This document shows, in pieces, positions 23,308 through 37,204 of a DNA stretch of 64,000 nt (the first letter of the stretch is position 1; every line of letters begins with the position of its first letter). The notes below the pieces were generated by a model. That model was not told where the DNA came from, ran no database searches, and saw only the letters and a list, made by a program, of their open reading frames with translations. Source of the stretch: Liolophura sinensis (taxonomy: Eukaryota > Mollusca > Polyplacophora > Chitonida > Chitonidae); the NCBI RefSeq assembly GCF_032854445.1, contig NC_088300.1, positions 22,055,608 to 22,119,607 of the forward strand. Direction: 5' to 3'. A program made the position numbers and the translations under genes.

Positions 23308-23519
23308 ATGGGCTGTCGATACACGCGGTGCCCCACCCCCGACCCTCCACCAATAAACAGTGACGTAAAGCCTGATATCTTGCCATTCCAACCCGTCATA
23401 GCGCCCGTCAAAGCCGACCCTCGCCTCAGGTTAACGCCGAAAGAGGTATTCAGGCTGAAAGGTTCCTGGAAAGGAATTAAACGAAAAATGGCACCGACAG
23501 GTACGGAAATGTTCATCAG
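23308..23519 (+). CDS. Globin-X-like first exon 2 (acylated N-terminus, helices A-B)
   Basis: I chose ATG 23308, giving MGCRYTRC, because the start then matches the MGC of the three sister exons and has a strong Kozak context (gcgccATGG). In-frame upstream ATGs at 23200 and 23299 would destroy the Gly2/Cys3 signal. 70 codons plus two bases: a Pro-rich linker (PTPDPPP), then residues 41-60 (RLTPKEVFRLKGSWKGIKRK) with Trp54 of helix A, and helix B ending GTEMFI + AG|gtaagt at 23519/23520. The donor is strong and phase 2, the globin B12.2 position. Length to Trp54 is the same as in first exon 1, although the linkers share little. Myristoylation and palmitoylation are predicted. Downstream exons were not found before the next first exon at 48782. 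Confidence 0.85.
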
Positions 23520-26500
23520 GTAAGTGATTTTTACCAGTCGCGAAACCATTGATTATATGTTCTTGAGTATTCACCCTAAATCTTTACAACGCATTTTATC
23601 CAGTGTCTTGCAAAAGCTATAAACATGATAAAAGGCTTAAGTAGGCCGATAAACATAGGGGTTATATGAGTATTCTGTGAATGTGTAAAATGTGTAAACT
23701 GCAACTTTGGATGGGTTCTACTGGTGTCATTTACTTCTATATATATTCCCCTAAGTGTGAAAATACCTATTTATAGTCTCCAAACTGCGTATATCCTCAC
23801 CTTTTTGGATATTCGCAGTTCAACAATATTTAGAAATTAATACTAATTATTGTCAATACATAACAGAAGTATTGGCTCTTATGGCTGGCTCACGATAAAC
23901 AGAGCATCTGAAAGCGAGAATCTGTTGGAAGATTACCACATGCAAAATATATATCATATAATACTCCTCCCAAAGCACGCTATCTTTTTGCGAATTGGTC
24001 TGGCTTTGCCGGGCGAAATTTAATCATGCTAGATTTTTGACGTTTTTGGCTGAATGCCCATTTACCTTAGGGAAGCCAAAGCAGGAATGTGCGCAAAATG
24101 GATTAATCTTTGATCCTCAACAAAGACAGAGAAGCTAGTCCGGGCTGAGGCAATGACTAGTATCTCTGAAAAATAGATGTATTTTGGAGATTTCCATCGA
24201 CCGGGCTCAGTTGAGCTCTTTGGTGGGAGTACTTAACGGTTCTTGACTTGAATTAGATTCAACTCAACTCACGACTCTCAGTCACCGTTTGGAAATATTG
24301 GGTTAAAACGAAAATAACAAAATCCCATTTCGTTACCCTGATTTTCATGGATATAATACAAATGACTGGCAGTGTCGGTCACAGAACACATTCTATTTGA
24401 TAGAATAACGTATAATCGGTTTTAGGGTGACCCGTGCAACTGCGCATTTGAGGGCGCCATTATTTACTTTCTCCATTACTGTCCGGGTGTAGAGATACTG
24501 GTTATCCAGCATGATCTACTGAGAGCTATTGTGGTAATACTAATTCTCTCCTACAGTTAAGTCAGTACAAGTGGATGAGGCTAAAAGATGAAGTTCGTAT
24601 GCAACCTGATAGCTGCAGTCTATCTGAGAAAATCTTTCCAAAGTTTTCTAGAATGGGATATGCAGCTAAATACCAGACATATTCATCATTTGACCATCCT
24701 TTGTTATGACGTCACCCGCAGAGGATGATCTCAGATAATTTGAACCACACTAGTTTCTTGTCGATTGTTTGTGTGCGTAGGAAACAGGCCCCTACTAATC
24801 AAACTCAGACAACGAACATGGAATTGAGCATTTTTTGGGCGCCTGCGTGAATTGTATGGCAAACTTTCAGACAGACGTCAGTCTTTGGCACATTGCCCAC
24901 ATCTCTGATAGAAGTCAATAAGAGCATTCCCATGAGACTTAGTGTAAACTTGGTGTTCTTAGATCTCACCGTTGTCCAACGTGCTCTTTGATCATTTGTT
25001 ACTTATAATTGATGTCACGATTTTGTTTCCGTTTCCTACCTCATTGGATATTGTGCCCGAACAGGAAACAACGATGTATAGACAACATATATCACATGAG
25101 AAATTGTAGTCCCTACGTACTGATAGATTGACGTCAAATGTGATATCGTTTGGATCATGTATAGTTGGACGTTTGGCCAGCTCGCAACATAGCTTCGACT
25201 TCGGCTTAGGCGCCCACTTGAATCCGATCTTCTCAAATCAGGATCATATGACAGGCCTGCTTCTGGGTAACTACATCCTGTGGTGTGGGAAAGTAAACCT
25301 GTTTTTGACGCCACAATCCAATTAGCTGTAGGCTCAGAAGGCCAATTTTAGAAGCTATCAAGTTTGGAAAATTTAGGACCGGTTTGAATGAAGGAATTGA
25401 TTCCCGTTTAGCTTCATCGAGCTGTCGACGTTCACCCTTGAGTATATTGACTGCATTTTGCATTTTTAGCCCTTAGCTGCACAAAACGTGCAGACATAAA
25501 CGTTTGAGTAAAGATCATTTGCGCTTAAGTCAATTCAGCGGCTAGGATGTCGAATGTTGCGCAACGGTAAATGTCACGGTTTGGGATCCAACATACTGCA
25601 ACTATCAAGCCACATAAACTAACAGTCAGCAAATATGTGTTTCCGAGATGATGTAGGACTACTGTATGCCTTCATGCACATCAACATACTTACATATCGT
25701 CTTTGTTTTCTAGTCTTGGCAACCCATTTCCTTTTAGCACAATTTATCCGAGAAAAAAGTATTTTACCTTTTTTAGCCTTTTTCTGAATTTCGTTTAAAC
25801 CATGGTGCAAATGAAAGGACACAAATTAAGCAATGTCACAAGCGCTTATAACAAAACCGTGACAACAATAAAAATGCCAAGCGGCCTCACGGAGTTGTAT
25901 GATGTCAAATGACATACTGGTCAGATAGTATACTGTTATCACATTGCGGTTTTTGTTTTGGTTGAACTTTGCCTCACGCAAAGCAATCTTTATACTGCCG
26001 TTGAATTCCTTTATTACTTATCGACTGGCTCCTTCCAGAACCGTATTAAATATGAAGAACGTTCAAATACAGTGGTATTCTCCGAGCAGTTTGTCCTAAA
26101 ATGTTGACAAAGGTGATGTAAAGTGGACTACTGTAATTCTTTAACCTTTTCGCATGTTTGCAAGGTGTTTAATCAAGAGTATTCTGAAGGCATTACTCTG
26201 TGCTCACTGATAAAATTATATTTTTTGGTGAAGCCCTTAAAATGGCCAACCCAACCAACGTAGTTTTGTCTCCAAAATCAAATTAAAAATGTGCATAAAT
26301 TGCACTCAAAATTGCTCTTTCATATGGGAAAAGGTTGAGGAATTAGGGTATGTGAAATACTTCACTGCGAAATATGAAATGACGTATTAATTAAATAGAC
26401 ATATTGGATTTTCCTCGATTTAATTTACCTTAAAGATTTGGCTTCGTATTGAATGTAATTTCAAAAATCACGTTGCCATGTTTTTGGAAATGGCTGCACT

Positions 26501-27306
26501 TCTTCATTCAACTGAACTGTATTTAAAAAGGTATTGTTAACATTGTAAACTAGCAATGTTTGTTTGTTTTACAACCACTGCCATAAAAATGTTCTGTACT
26601 AGAAATAGGTGAGAGCAGGATGGGAAGGAATACAATGTATGCCTTGATCATCTGCATTTAGTCTACAGTACATTTTCACAAACTAGAGTCACTCTTACTT
26701 CCTAACTGTCTGCAATTATACTTTCGAAAATATCTTAAACCATTCTGCTATTCAGACTCACGTGTTTTTATATTCTCCGTTTGCAAACGTTATTAATCCA
26801 CGGGAAGAACAATTCTATTTATTTTTTGACGATTCTACTAGAATTACTACGACAGAACAAAAGCGTAGGTGTAACACCAGATCTGCGTTAATGATTCCGT
26901 GACTGGGAGAGCCTTACATACATGCTGTAACTACTGCTTTGTAAATCCATTGTCAGATGGACAGACAATCCATCCAGTCACGCAGAGCCTTTTTCAAACC
27001 ACCGCAAGGCGTTCTCCAGGAAAAGCTGTACCGAGGAGCTTACTGATGTTTGTTCTGAGGGTTCGTGAGGCTACCGTAAACCGCACGCTCCACTCTCCTC
27101 ACTCTCGCGGGTCCCACTTTACCACTTCACCTATGGCCTGCAGGTTTGTGTGTTCGTGCTTAATTGTATGCCGTGTTATCTAACCATCAATAGCCAATCG
27201 CTCAGCTGACATGTGATATTGGGGCTGATTTCTGGCCTCGAGTATACCTGGACGAAGGTGAACGCCAGATAACCTCGATCTGAGAGGATAACTCTAGAAG
27301 CCGGAG
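23520..27306. other. Unassigned stretch after globin first exon 2
   Basis: AT-rich, no recognisable gene or repeat. I looked here for globin exon 2. Candidate acceptors (for example near 24034 and 25713) gave peptides without globin features. Confidence 0.45.
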
Positions 27307-27307
27307 G

Positions 27308-27870
27308 TGGGAATGTAGTTTTAGTTAATGATTTACATCCTAGGGAGGTTGGAATGTAGTTTTAGTTAATGATTTACATCCTAGGGAGGTTGGATTGTAG
27401 TTTCAGTTAATGATTTACATCCTAGGGAGGTTGGATTGTAGTTTTAGTTAATGATTTACATCCTAGGGAGGTTGGATTGTAGTTTTAGTTAATGATTTAC
27501 ATCCTAGGGAGGTTGGAATGTAGTTTTAGTTTTTGATTTACATCCTAGGGAGGCTGGATTGTAGTTTCAGTTAATGATTTACATGTTAGGGAGGGTGGAT
27601 TGTAGTTCTAGTCTATAATCCACACTTTTCGCAGGTCAGAAGTAATTTTGGTTAATGATTCATACCTTAGGGATATTGGAAAGTAGTTCTAGTCAATGGT
27701 CAACTTCCTTGGGAGGCTGGGTTGTAGTTTTAGTCAATGATCCACAGAATTGGGAAGCTGGAAAGTAGTTTTAGTCAATAATCCACATCTACAACATAGA
27801 GTTCTAGTCTATATGCCTTATCTGTCGGGGTTGGAGTGCAGTTCTAGTCTATCAGCCATATCCGTCGTCC
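27308..27870 (+). repeat. 41-bp minisatellite, seven clear units then decayed units
   Basis: Unit begins gaatgtagttttagttaatg and ends cctagggaggttg. Units start at 27311, 27352 and so on every 41 bp. Copies after about 27600 are increasingly diverged ('gtagttctagtc'). Confidence 0.92.
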
Positions 27871-27919
27871 GTAGGGTCCATCCCATCTCCCGCTATATAG
27901 CGCTTTTTCAATGAGATTT

Positions 27920-28186
27920 GGGGCCTCCGTGGCTCAGTCGGTTAGCGCGCTAGCGCAGCGTAGTGACCCAGAAGCCTCTCACCAATGCGGTCGCTGTGAG
28001 TTCAAGACCAGCCTATGCTGGCTTCCTCTCCGGCCGTACGTGGGAAGGTCTGCCAGCAACCTGCGGATGGTCGTGGGTTTTCCCCGGGTTCTGCCCGGTT
28101 TCCACCCACCATAATGCTGGCCGCCGTCGTATAAGTGAAATATTCTTAAGTACGGCGTAAAACAAGAATCAAAAAAAAAAAAAAAA
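27920..28186 (+). mobile_element. Full-length tRNA-derived SINE with target-site duplication
   Basis: Same family as 5894-6171, with box A TGGCTCAGTCGG and box B GTTCAAGAC; ends 'gtacggcgtaaaacaag' plus poly-A. Flanked by a 12-bp direct repeat TCAATGAGATTT (27908-27919 and 28187-28198). Confidence 0.93.
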
Positions 28187-28198
28187 TCAATGAGATTT

Positions 28199-29654
28199 CT
28201 TCCCCACTGTTCCCTTTTTCTTACAACTTCACCGATAAACCTCTTCATAATAATCCAAAGAGTTGTTTTATCAGTTTTACTAGATTCACAGCTACTCTGT
28301 TAATAGAATATGAACATGTCGCCACGTTCATTTTGAGAGGTGGACATGTTTGGGGGACATCATCAATACCGCGTCAAATTCCATCCGAGGTAAAATGAAA
28401 TGTCGTTTTCCGCAAACTGTCAAACCGACAGAAAACACTATTCAACCCAGACAAAATTTTTTTTGTGTGGAATTCGTGATTCCACACAAAGACAGACTAG
28501 ACGTATAACAGACGAACAAAGCATGAAAGAATTGTCTAGAATGGTGTAAAACTCCTATTACAATGTCCACAGTAATGGAGAAATGCTTTCTGTTGTATGA
28601 TGTTTTAACAGTGTATCCATATGGTACATTTCACTAGCCTGATCCTATATAGGGGAAAAGGAATTCAAGTCTTAAAGTCTTTAAAGCAGAAGGAAAAAAC
28701 CATTTCAAAAGAATTACGAAAATAAAACAAATATCTTTTCATGAATCAAATGACCTATTCTAACTATACTATAGTCAGTACTGTTGCTGGGCATCGCGCA
28801 TGATCAAGGAATCAATTCTTCTCCTTTTCAGGCTTTATCGTTACATTTTCATGTCGGCTTTTGTCATTGGTTGGAACAGCATTAGTGGAAGTCTACTCTG
28901 ATTTCCAAAGAGCACTGATTTTCATTTACTTTGGGAATTTATATTTGATTATTAATGAAAACGTTACCAATGTGTCATAAGACGGATTGTATCGCAAAGG
29001 GATGAAACAAAACAGTGAATCTTGTCTTAGGCATCCTATAACTGTTTTTCGCCATTGTAATTAACAGTAACATTACAACACGCTGTTTACAGCCTTCACC
29101 TTAAACATGTTATATTTTCTCGCAGAACAAATCCAAACATAGTACTCTACTATAGTTGCATTAGATTACAGACGTGAAGTTGACGGGTATCAGCAATGTA
29201 AATACAGTTGAGACAGTTGCAAAGTTGAAACAGCCAATTTGCAGGTATGTACCAAATTTGACAGTTGTGGGAGTTATAGTGTTGCGACCATGGTAACCTT
29301 TAACACCAAAAGCACAAAAAAAATTCGAAATGTACTGGTAATGTAAGATTTAGGTATGCTCTACAAATTGTTCACATATGCTGAACATTAATTTTTCTCA
29401 TTCACACTATACTGAGTATACACTGTTATTTAGAATAACCTTTTGACCATCTGGAGGAAGTTCTCTCCCCATCCATTAAAGAGGAAAGGAAGTTATTCCA
29501 TGTACGCTGATTTTTAAAGCAATAGCATGGAGGCTGAATGACACTGTTCTTCAAAGCAGTAGAATATGAAAAGCAATTTATTAGATTCAACTAGATGCAG
29601 ATCTAGACATTATGCTGCACTAATTATGAAGGAATTTATTACTTGTATATATTT
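28199..29654. other. Unassigned stretch
   Basis: AT-rich, no recognisable gene. One good acceptor-like site (ctccttttcag at about 28830) is followed by a 22-codon frame without globin features. Confidence 0.45.
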
Positions 29655-29905
29655 GTTATGCGTTTGATGGGTGTTTAACGTCGTACTCCGGATTTTTTTG
29701 ACTTGTACTAAAGGGGCTGTGTTTATGGGTAGATGATGCCGGGGTACCTGAACAAAACCACTGTCATTCTCCAGAAAAACTCACGTACCGTACCTCCTGA
29801 CTTCCAGCCAGTACCGGACCAGCGTGAGCTGGATTCGAACTTGTGACCCCATTGACCATGAGCCAGTGCGGCTGTGGCGAGAACGACGCGTTATGCGACA
29901 GCCAG
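29655..29905 (-). repeat. tRNA-derived SINE, minus strand, third family
   Basis: On the minus strand there is a tRNA-like box B, GTTCGAATCC (29831-29840), then 'ggtccggtactggctgg', and a 3' end 'cggagtacgacgttaaacac'. The 3' end is related to that of the other SINEs; the head differs. Confidence 0.7.
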
Positions 29906-32900
29906 CATGAGCCCTGTCTAGGAATTGTGTCTGGGATTAATACGATTTAGGAACTGTGGCTAGATGGATTAAAAGACCCTCTTAATCTGTAAAATCTCTG
30001 AAGGCTTTTAAGCGTGATAAAAACGTGTTATGGACCTTGAAGGAAAGAATGGACTGTTCCTGGTTTGTATAACTGTCGGATAATGCGTGTAAAAAAAAAT
30101 CAATTGGTTGTAAAACAACATTACCAGTGACACAACATACCTGTGTTTTTAGGAACATGGATTAGTTATATTGATTGTGGATTCTTGTTGGGCTTTTTAA
30201 AGGTTATACCGTTAGAGCGTTGGCCAAGAGGGGATTATAGTTATTAAAGGTGCGCTATTCTCAAATGTAGTGGAGTGAAGCAGGTTAACCCATTCAATCG
30301 GTTGTTGTGTAATGCCATGGTAACAATTTTTGTGTTCTTGTATAGCACAGCGACAACTAATTGAGAACGCTATGCGCCTAAATTTTGCGGCAGAACACAT
30401 GTAAGCTCTATTTGTCCAGTGTTTGAATACTCCCGGCTACATGATCTACTGTATGAAAACTTCAGTACCACAATAGGTGGTTTCATTATGTGATGGCAAG
30501 AGATATTTCCAGCTTGTTGGTCTCAACATTTACCATCAAGACGTCAATAACACACTACTTAATTGCAATGCAGTGATAAGAGGGCACCACAGTAGGCTAC
30601 TTGATTTCATGATTGACCGTTTAAAGCCGTAAACTGTAGTTTACGCCCCAAGAAGAAAGCTGATAAAATTTATTTTAATTTAATATATTAGACCACGTGA
30701 TATACCTTATATTAAGAAACAAAAACCAAGCGTTTCACCTATCCTTAAACATTTACTGTGAGACTTCCGTAACTCATGAATTAATGCTTGTAATTCCAGA
30801 TACTTCCTGTCATTTGCTGTAAGACAGTACAAGATACGGTAGCAAGAGGTACTTTCAGCTAGTGGTTACAACTTAATGTATGATTTCGGTAACACGATAC
30901 GAGGTGACGATATAAGGTTACAAGATACCATTATACACGTCAAAGACCGATGTAGACCACAAAGTTTTTACACTGTAAACTCAAAGGTCACGAGGAAAAT
31001 TTCGTTTCACTCTTTTGCTTCATATTGAAAGAGCTTCCGTTCCCAGTCGTGTTTGGCAAGCTGAACGCTTCCCGTTTGTCTATTAGGATACTGGTGATTT
31101 TAGAATTAGGTCATGTTTGTTCAGTACCAGTAAGAAGTAATTCGGCAAACATAGTAGCGAAGACCAATGGACTTTGGCTGAAATGGATATGTGAAAGGTC
31201 TAAATTTGGCGTCACCCGGCGCCAGCGGAAGTCGATCAAACAGTTATTGCTTAACGAAGCAAACATGAGTGGTGCGCACTTGTTGTGGAATCGAACAGTA
31301 TTAAAGCAAGCCTTCACAAGCATTGTCCAAGGTTATTTCTTACTAACAATCCTTAGAAATACGCGTGAATGGCTGTAAATTCATCTTGACAATGCCCCAT
31401 ACATTACACGCTTCTTTAGTTGATATGTTATCCTGTGGTCATGTATCTGTATCATTATCGATCATCATTTATTATTTCAACGCCTTTGCATCCATTGAAG
31501 GTTTGTCAACTGAATTTCAGTTGCGTGTCTAACGTCTTGTTTCCTATTTGCTAGATCGAGGTAGCGCGAGGTTTGCGGTGCTTTTGGCCATCATTTTGTT
31601 AGATGTTACATTTCTGTGATAAAAACTGTCAAGCCTTTATCAGTAAGACTCGTTTTTATACAATGTATAGAGTGCACATACATACGAAAACCAATTATAT
31701 AAGAACACCGTAGAGACATAGAAATTCAAGACGAAAGTGAAAAAATCGCAGTGTTCGTTTTCTTGGATGAGTTGTCATTTAATATTCATACACCCAAATC
31801 AAATGTCGTGCGATTCTGCTTTGGAAACGTATTGTTTTTCACGTCACCAATCACGGAGATGTGTTTGAGGAAACAATTCAGCTGGATACTTAGAATGTTA
31901 GGATATCAGCTTCAGTGGAGCTAGTTTAGAATGCTTGTTTTTCTCTTTGGCATTATCCGTTTCACCGAAAGATACTTTTAATGTGTGCGGATGAAGCTCG
32001 GTTCATAATGGTGGAGAGTATACGAGAAAGTAATAAGGAGCCTGTACATCTATGCTGTCATTCCCACGTGGCCAGCGTGGTAATTGGAACACATGACCCC
32101 TATGCCATCCAGAAAGCGTCGATAGCAGCCTTACCACACTAACATCAACAAAGTGTCTGTCACCGTCATTCAGTTTAGTCGTCTCTTGCACAGAAACGCT
32201 TATATCACAGACTAATCTTCTCTCGTCTCAGTGAAATTCGCTGGCGGGTTTTATAAATTAAATCTCTCTCATCTCATTCGTGGATACAAATGCAAATTAA
32301 TTCTAGATTTATATTTCTGTTTTGCTGAGAATTAAGAAAAAGGTCATGGGATCGCTTGGAAATCCCTACTGAGCTTTTCCTCACTGCTAGCGTATATTGC
32401 TAACCCATGAGACACCCCAGCGTCTTTGTGGGGATTCATAAAACTACGTAGAGCCCACTAACAAATAAGCCGTATCTGTAGACCGTCTTAATGTTCTAAG
32501 AAAGCTAGAACTCAAAACATCTCCTCACTTGGCTATAAGTAAATGCAATCGATTCAAACAAAATCTGGTCATTTTTTAGATTATTTAACTAGTGAATAAT
32601 GACGCTAAAAAGGCTTTAAGTTCGAGGTTTCTGGCAGTGTGCCAGCGATCTATAATTTCCTCTATTGACTGTAATCGTATTAGGAACATAATACACCAGT
32701 AAACATGATAAGCTCCATATTTATAGAACAGGTCGTGGCACTTGTCTATTAATGTACGAACACACCCCTGTGTCATTCTGAAACAATGACTTGCTCGTCA
32801 GTTTAAATACAACCAATCAGATAACAATATATGTACTCCAGCATGGAAAGCCAATGAAGATCAAACATGCTGTTGAGTTCAGATTGAAGGTCGTACACCT

Positions 32901-33154
32901 ATAAATACATTCTAAGAATAGACCGTAACACTCCGGTACCACGAAGAGGTCTTAGGCTTAAGTCAAAATATCAAATTTCTTTAAAATCGTTATTTCTTAT
33001 GTGATAAGATCTAAATATTGCTTGTTGACCTGGGTAAGTTATTGTACAACAAATTTCAGTTATTATAACGAAAAGGAACATACCAAATTTAATGGTTGAA
33101 GTTTTGACTGAAGTCTAAGATTGCTTTTTGATCCCAGACTCAGTGCCATATTGG
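29906..33154. other. Unassigned stretch
   Basis: No gene or repeat that I can defend. The 117-codon open frame at 31025-31378 shows no known domain and is probably chance. Confidence 0.4.
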
Positions 33155-33279
33155 TGTTGAAGGTTGTTTTGGGGATTGGCGTTGAAGGTTTTTGGGGGGA
33201 TTTGTGTTCAAGGCTGTTTTGGGGATTGGTGTTGAAGGTTACTTTGGGGACTGGTGTTGAAGGTTGTTTTGGGAATTGG
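33155..33279 (+). repeat. 25-bp minisatellite, five units
   Basis: Unit starts tgttgaaggttgttttgggg and ends attgg; units start at 33155, 33180, 33205, 33230, 33255. Confidence 0.93.
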
Positions 33280-35779
33280 TGTTGGTGAAATTTGTGTCGT
33301 GATTAGTGGCCTGGAACGGCCATTATGGTTGATTACTGGTATAGGAATGTACGTTAGCTAGATGTATAGCATTTTGTGTTACAGGAATGCAGAGCTTACG
33401 TTGGTTTAAATTGCAGCACATGGTGCGATTTGTTGACGTAGCCGCTACTTTGACAAAAGGTGAAAAGTAACAGTGTTAGATTCTTGATCAGCACGTAGAA
33501 GTCGGTACTAGACTGATTTGTCTATTGCGTGACTATAAATAATGAGCACGTGTCAGTCAATTGGCCCCCAGGGTCTGTCTGTCTGAGTAATTTACACCGC
33601 TAACACACTTATCCACGCTGATCTAACAATTGAAGACAATTACAGTCCTAAAGCATTCTTGCTCGTTCTGGCTTGTCTTTTCCCTCCTCTTTTTTTCCCC
33701 TCCACACAGTTTTGTCTATTAGTTCACCTTGGGCAGACCACTCTAGATGTGTTGTAAACAGAACACAGTATACTAAATATATATACCTCTCATGACTCCC
33801 AGCTCTTTCTTTGACGTTCCGAAGCCAACAAAGCAAAATGTTGAGATTCCCCTTCGAACCGATAAAACACAGAATTTCGTTGAATATGTGTGCCACTTTG
33901 GAAAACTCTTAGGTGTTCACTAACATGTCCTTTGAGGCATAGTGATGTACACGTGTGTACATTCGGGCTATTTGTTGGCCAGACTATCCGTAGTAAAAAT
34001 TCACCAGGCTGTGTTGTATTTGTTTGTACCACAACACAGTACTTATCTTCTGCAGATAGATGTTGAGAACACAGACCATTGGAATAACAAGTAAGAACAA
34101 CACATCGTCCTAACCATTTGTCCACATCAGTTAGAGTTCGTAACTATTTTATGGAAAAGTAGGCATACTGGCGCGCATTAGCGGTAAAATGACATAGGTG
34201 AAGTATGAACCATCTTCAAATTGACTGAAGTTTCCAACCGATACTAATAGATTCTATATTTCTTGCCGTTCTCTGTGTTTGTCAAAATGACCGACCGTTA
34301 GGACCTCTTTCATAACATAACGGTATAGATACCCAGTGGATGAAACGGTCTGAACAATAGCGGTAACAGGATAGTTTCAGTCATGTGGGACGACACAAGA
34401 CCTACTCTATAGTGATCTACACTCTGACGGTTCATTCGTCATTCATATAGGTGATATTCATATATCACAGCGGCTTTCACTGCTATGGGCAACAGCCAAG
34501 TATACTTGTTTTCTTGATCTCAGCTTCCATTACATTACATAGTCAAATGACGACCAACTCCTTAGATCAAAGTCAAGGAACTTTGCGATTAGCGTTGCCA
34601 CAAGGGATGTTTGAGATATATCTTCGAGATTTAACGGAAAGAAATATGAATCGTTTACAAGTGCTTGCACTTGAGTGCAACAACATGTTGGAAATCGAAA
34701 CGGATCAATACTTCTGTTTTCCTATAATGGTGTATTGTCACCAGTGAGTTATATCGGGAAAGCCAAGTGCCCAAATCTTCTAAGAGTTATAATATTGAGC
34801 TGATATAACCCTCCGTCAAGAATGGTAGTCAGCAATGAAGCTTATTACTACGTCAGTTTCCGAAATATTTGTCACATTGATTAATATACTGTATATTGAC
34901 TGTTCATGTTATAAATAACTAGAGCTTTGGTATGTTTTATCACTTAATGAAAAAGATTTCTAATCTGACTGAGGAATATTACTGCTTCATGGCGACAGCC
35001 ACGTTTTACTGGTGTTGCGGGAACCAATAAAATCAGTAACACTGCTGTTTATGGCTCCCGTAATGGCAGAAACAGGGTGGGCTTAAGTTTTAGTACTGTA
35101 CAGAGATGTTTATGTTTCAGCAGCTGGTTAAAACACCTTATTAGCGAAACTCGTCAGTTGCTCCGCATAGGTCTTCAGTCCACAAAATGGATCAGGCGTC
35201 GCCAAAAACTGTTCTCATTTTGAGAATTGCTGGATTGTTAAATAAATCTATACATCTCAACATTTAAGGCTTGACATTTGTGAAAAACTGGATCTTTCTG
35301 AGTTTTACCTGAACGGGATTTTTGTGAATTCTGTGTGGATTTTAATGGGTCTTTTTTTTTATAAATGTCAGTTATGATTTTTCATTTCAAATACTTAAGA
35401 AACCAAAGGTAAATGAAACCGTCGAGGATACCGCATTAAAGTTGACATATAACAGGTCTGCCATGAAGGATGTAATTTTACCGTTGCGATCTGATAATAA
35501 ATGGTAATCATGGCCATATTTCAGATATCATGATTGACCTTGAGAAATGCGTACTTTGCCTCTGTTAGCATTGAGATATTTTTTTACTGGTCAAAGTCAC
35601 CATTATAGAGCTTTGACGCAGCGGTCTGTTCTAAATTTGTTTTCTTCAGTAATGGCGTTGTGTGCACCTATTTCTGACATCCACAGGTATCATTTCTCGC
35701 CTGTAATAACTTACATTTCATATGGGAATCACAACGAATAACAAAGAAAATAAACATTGTTCTGTCTTATAAAGTAACT
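33280..35779. other. Unassigned stretch
   Basis: AT-rich, nothing recognised on either strand. Confidence 0.4.
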
Positions 35780-35870
35780 TCCCACCAAAACGCTAACCGC
35801 AGTCCTATAAGTGAAATATTCTTGAGTACGGCGTAAAATATCAATCAAATAAATAAATAAATATAAAATA
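35780..35870 (+). repeat. SINE 3' end fragment
   Basis: 'cctataagtgaaatattctt', 'gagtacggcgtaaaatatc', then AAATA units. Confidence 0.8.
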
Positions 35871-37204
35871 ACTTCTAAGAGAAATATGGTATGGTGAAAA
35901 GCTCGCTCATATTACATTGATATAAGCACCGGTAATTACCTGCCAGTTCAAATTTCAATATGCCTGGCTCTAACATGGGACCCGTGCTTGTTAATCTACA
36001 CGTGATGTAAAATGAAACAATTTGCTTTACAGTTTCTCACTCTCCTATTGATGAACTGACTAGCCGCTTATTTTCAGCTCGGTTTTTGGTCGGTGAGTAT
36101 CAAGATTCTATTCTATTCTATGGTTTAAGGCCGCATTACAACTGGCATTTGAGTGATACCACAAGACCGTGGGGATAAATGTTTTCCACAGTTCTGACGT
36201 GTTTGTTTGCCCGGATGTGTATACCCGATAACCATCTTTTCTTGACAGTTCATTCTTCATTCAGAAAGAGGCGAATCTTCTTTCGAGTCCATATCATGTA
36301 GGTAGGACAGGACACGACCAGAGCCATGCGAGGAATGTCTTATCTTGACGGGAAGCACTTTTGCGTATTATTACTCAATGTAGGAAATATCTGAGGAGAA
36401 ATCAGAACAGTGTTACTTAACACAGCGCCGATTATCAGAGTTTCACATCTGAGGGTTGAGAAACATTGAGGACTATCTAACCTCTCCTGACACTCCATAA
36501 ATTCAAACCCAAATACCTTGGGTCTCGTTACAAAAGAGAATGTCTGCAAAAAGGCTACGCATCAAAGGTCAACATAAATGGTAATTATTGACTTGCTTTT
36601 CTGATAAGAAGAATTCTGTGGGGAAATACGGATTGATCAATGCTTGTCATGTTCATCTGATCGAAGTGATGCAGTCAGAGGAAATTGGACAAAAGTTGGA
36701 CAAGATATTGTACTGTTTTATCTTAACACAGACTGTCTACCATAAATGACTTGTCCTCGGCGATAGATTGAAATTGTGAATTAGGGTTCCAAAGTTCATA
36801 GGGTAGGCGGTGGAAGAAGAGGGGTAGCGTTTGTATAAATGTGGAATTGACATACAGGACAGCTGTTATGCCAGTACGTGCTTACGTGTATATATGTTCT
36901 TGCATATATAGCATTTCCTTTTCGGTCAAGAAAACACCTGAAAAGTTTCCCGCAAAACATAACGTAGATAAAGTTGGTAGTAACGCCAATGACTTCAACA
37001 GGTATAACTGTTGTAGTACCAGTTAATTTAGTGTGCGATAGCTTTGCGAGAGTGATTGCAGGACACACATTCAGTACAAGACATTACAGCAATTAAAAAT
37101 TATTTCCCTATATTGACAATAGCGAATTAAGAAAGTCATTTCATTCGAAAACAAATTTGCTTTTGGAATTGTTCCTTGTTCAATCTTTATAGGTCTCTAT
37201 ATAT
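35871..37204. other. Unassigned stretch
   Basis: No gene or repeat recognised. Confidence 0.4.

Noticed and set aside
24034-24130. Possible globin exon 2 after gctag (FLTFLAECP)
   Set aside because: Poor acceptor with no pyrimidine tract, no distal His, early stop.
25713-25798. Possible globin exon 2: acceptor ttttctag then LGNPFPFSTIYP
   Set aside because: Contains Pro and Phe but lacks Phe at the second position and any distal His; stops after 28 codons.
31025-31378. 117-residue open frame
   Set aside because: No known domain or splice context; length expected by chance in a window this size.
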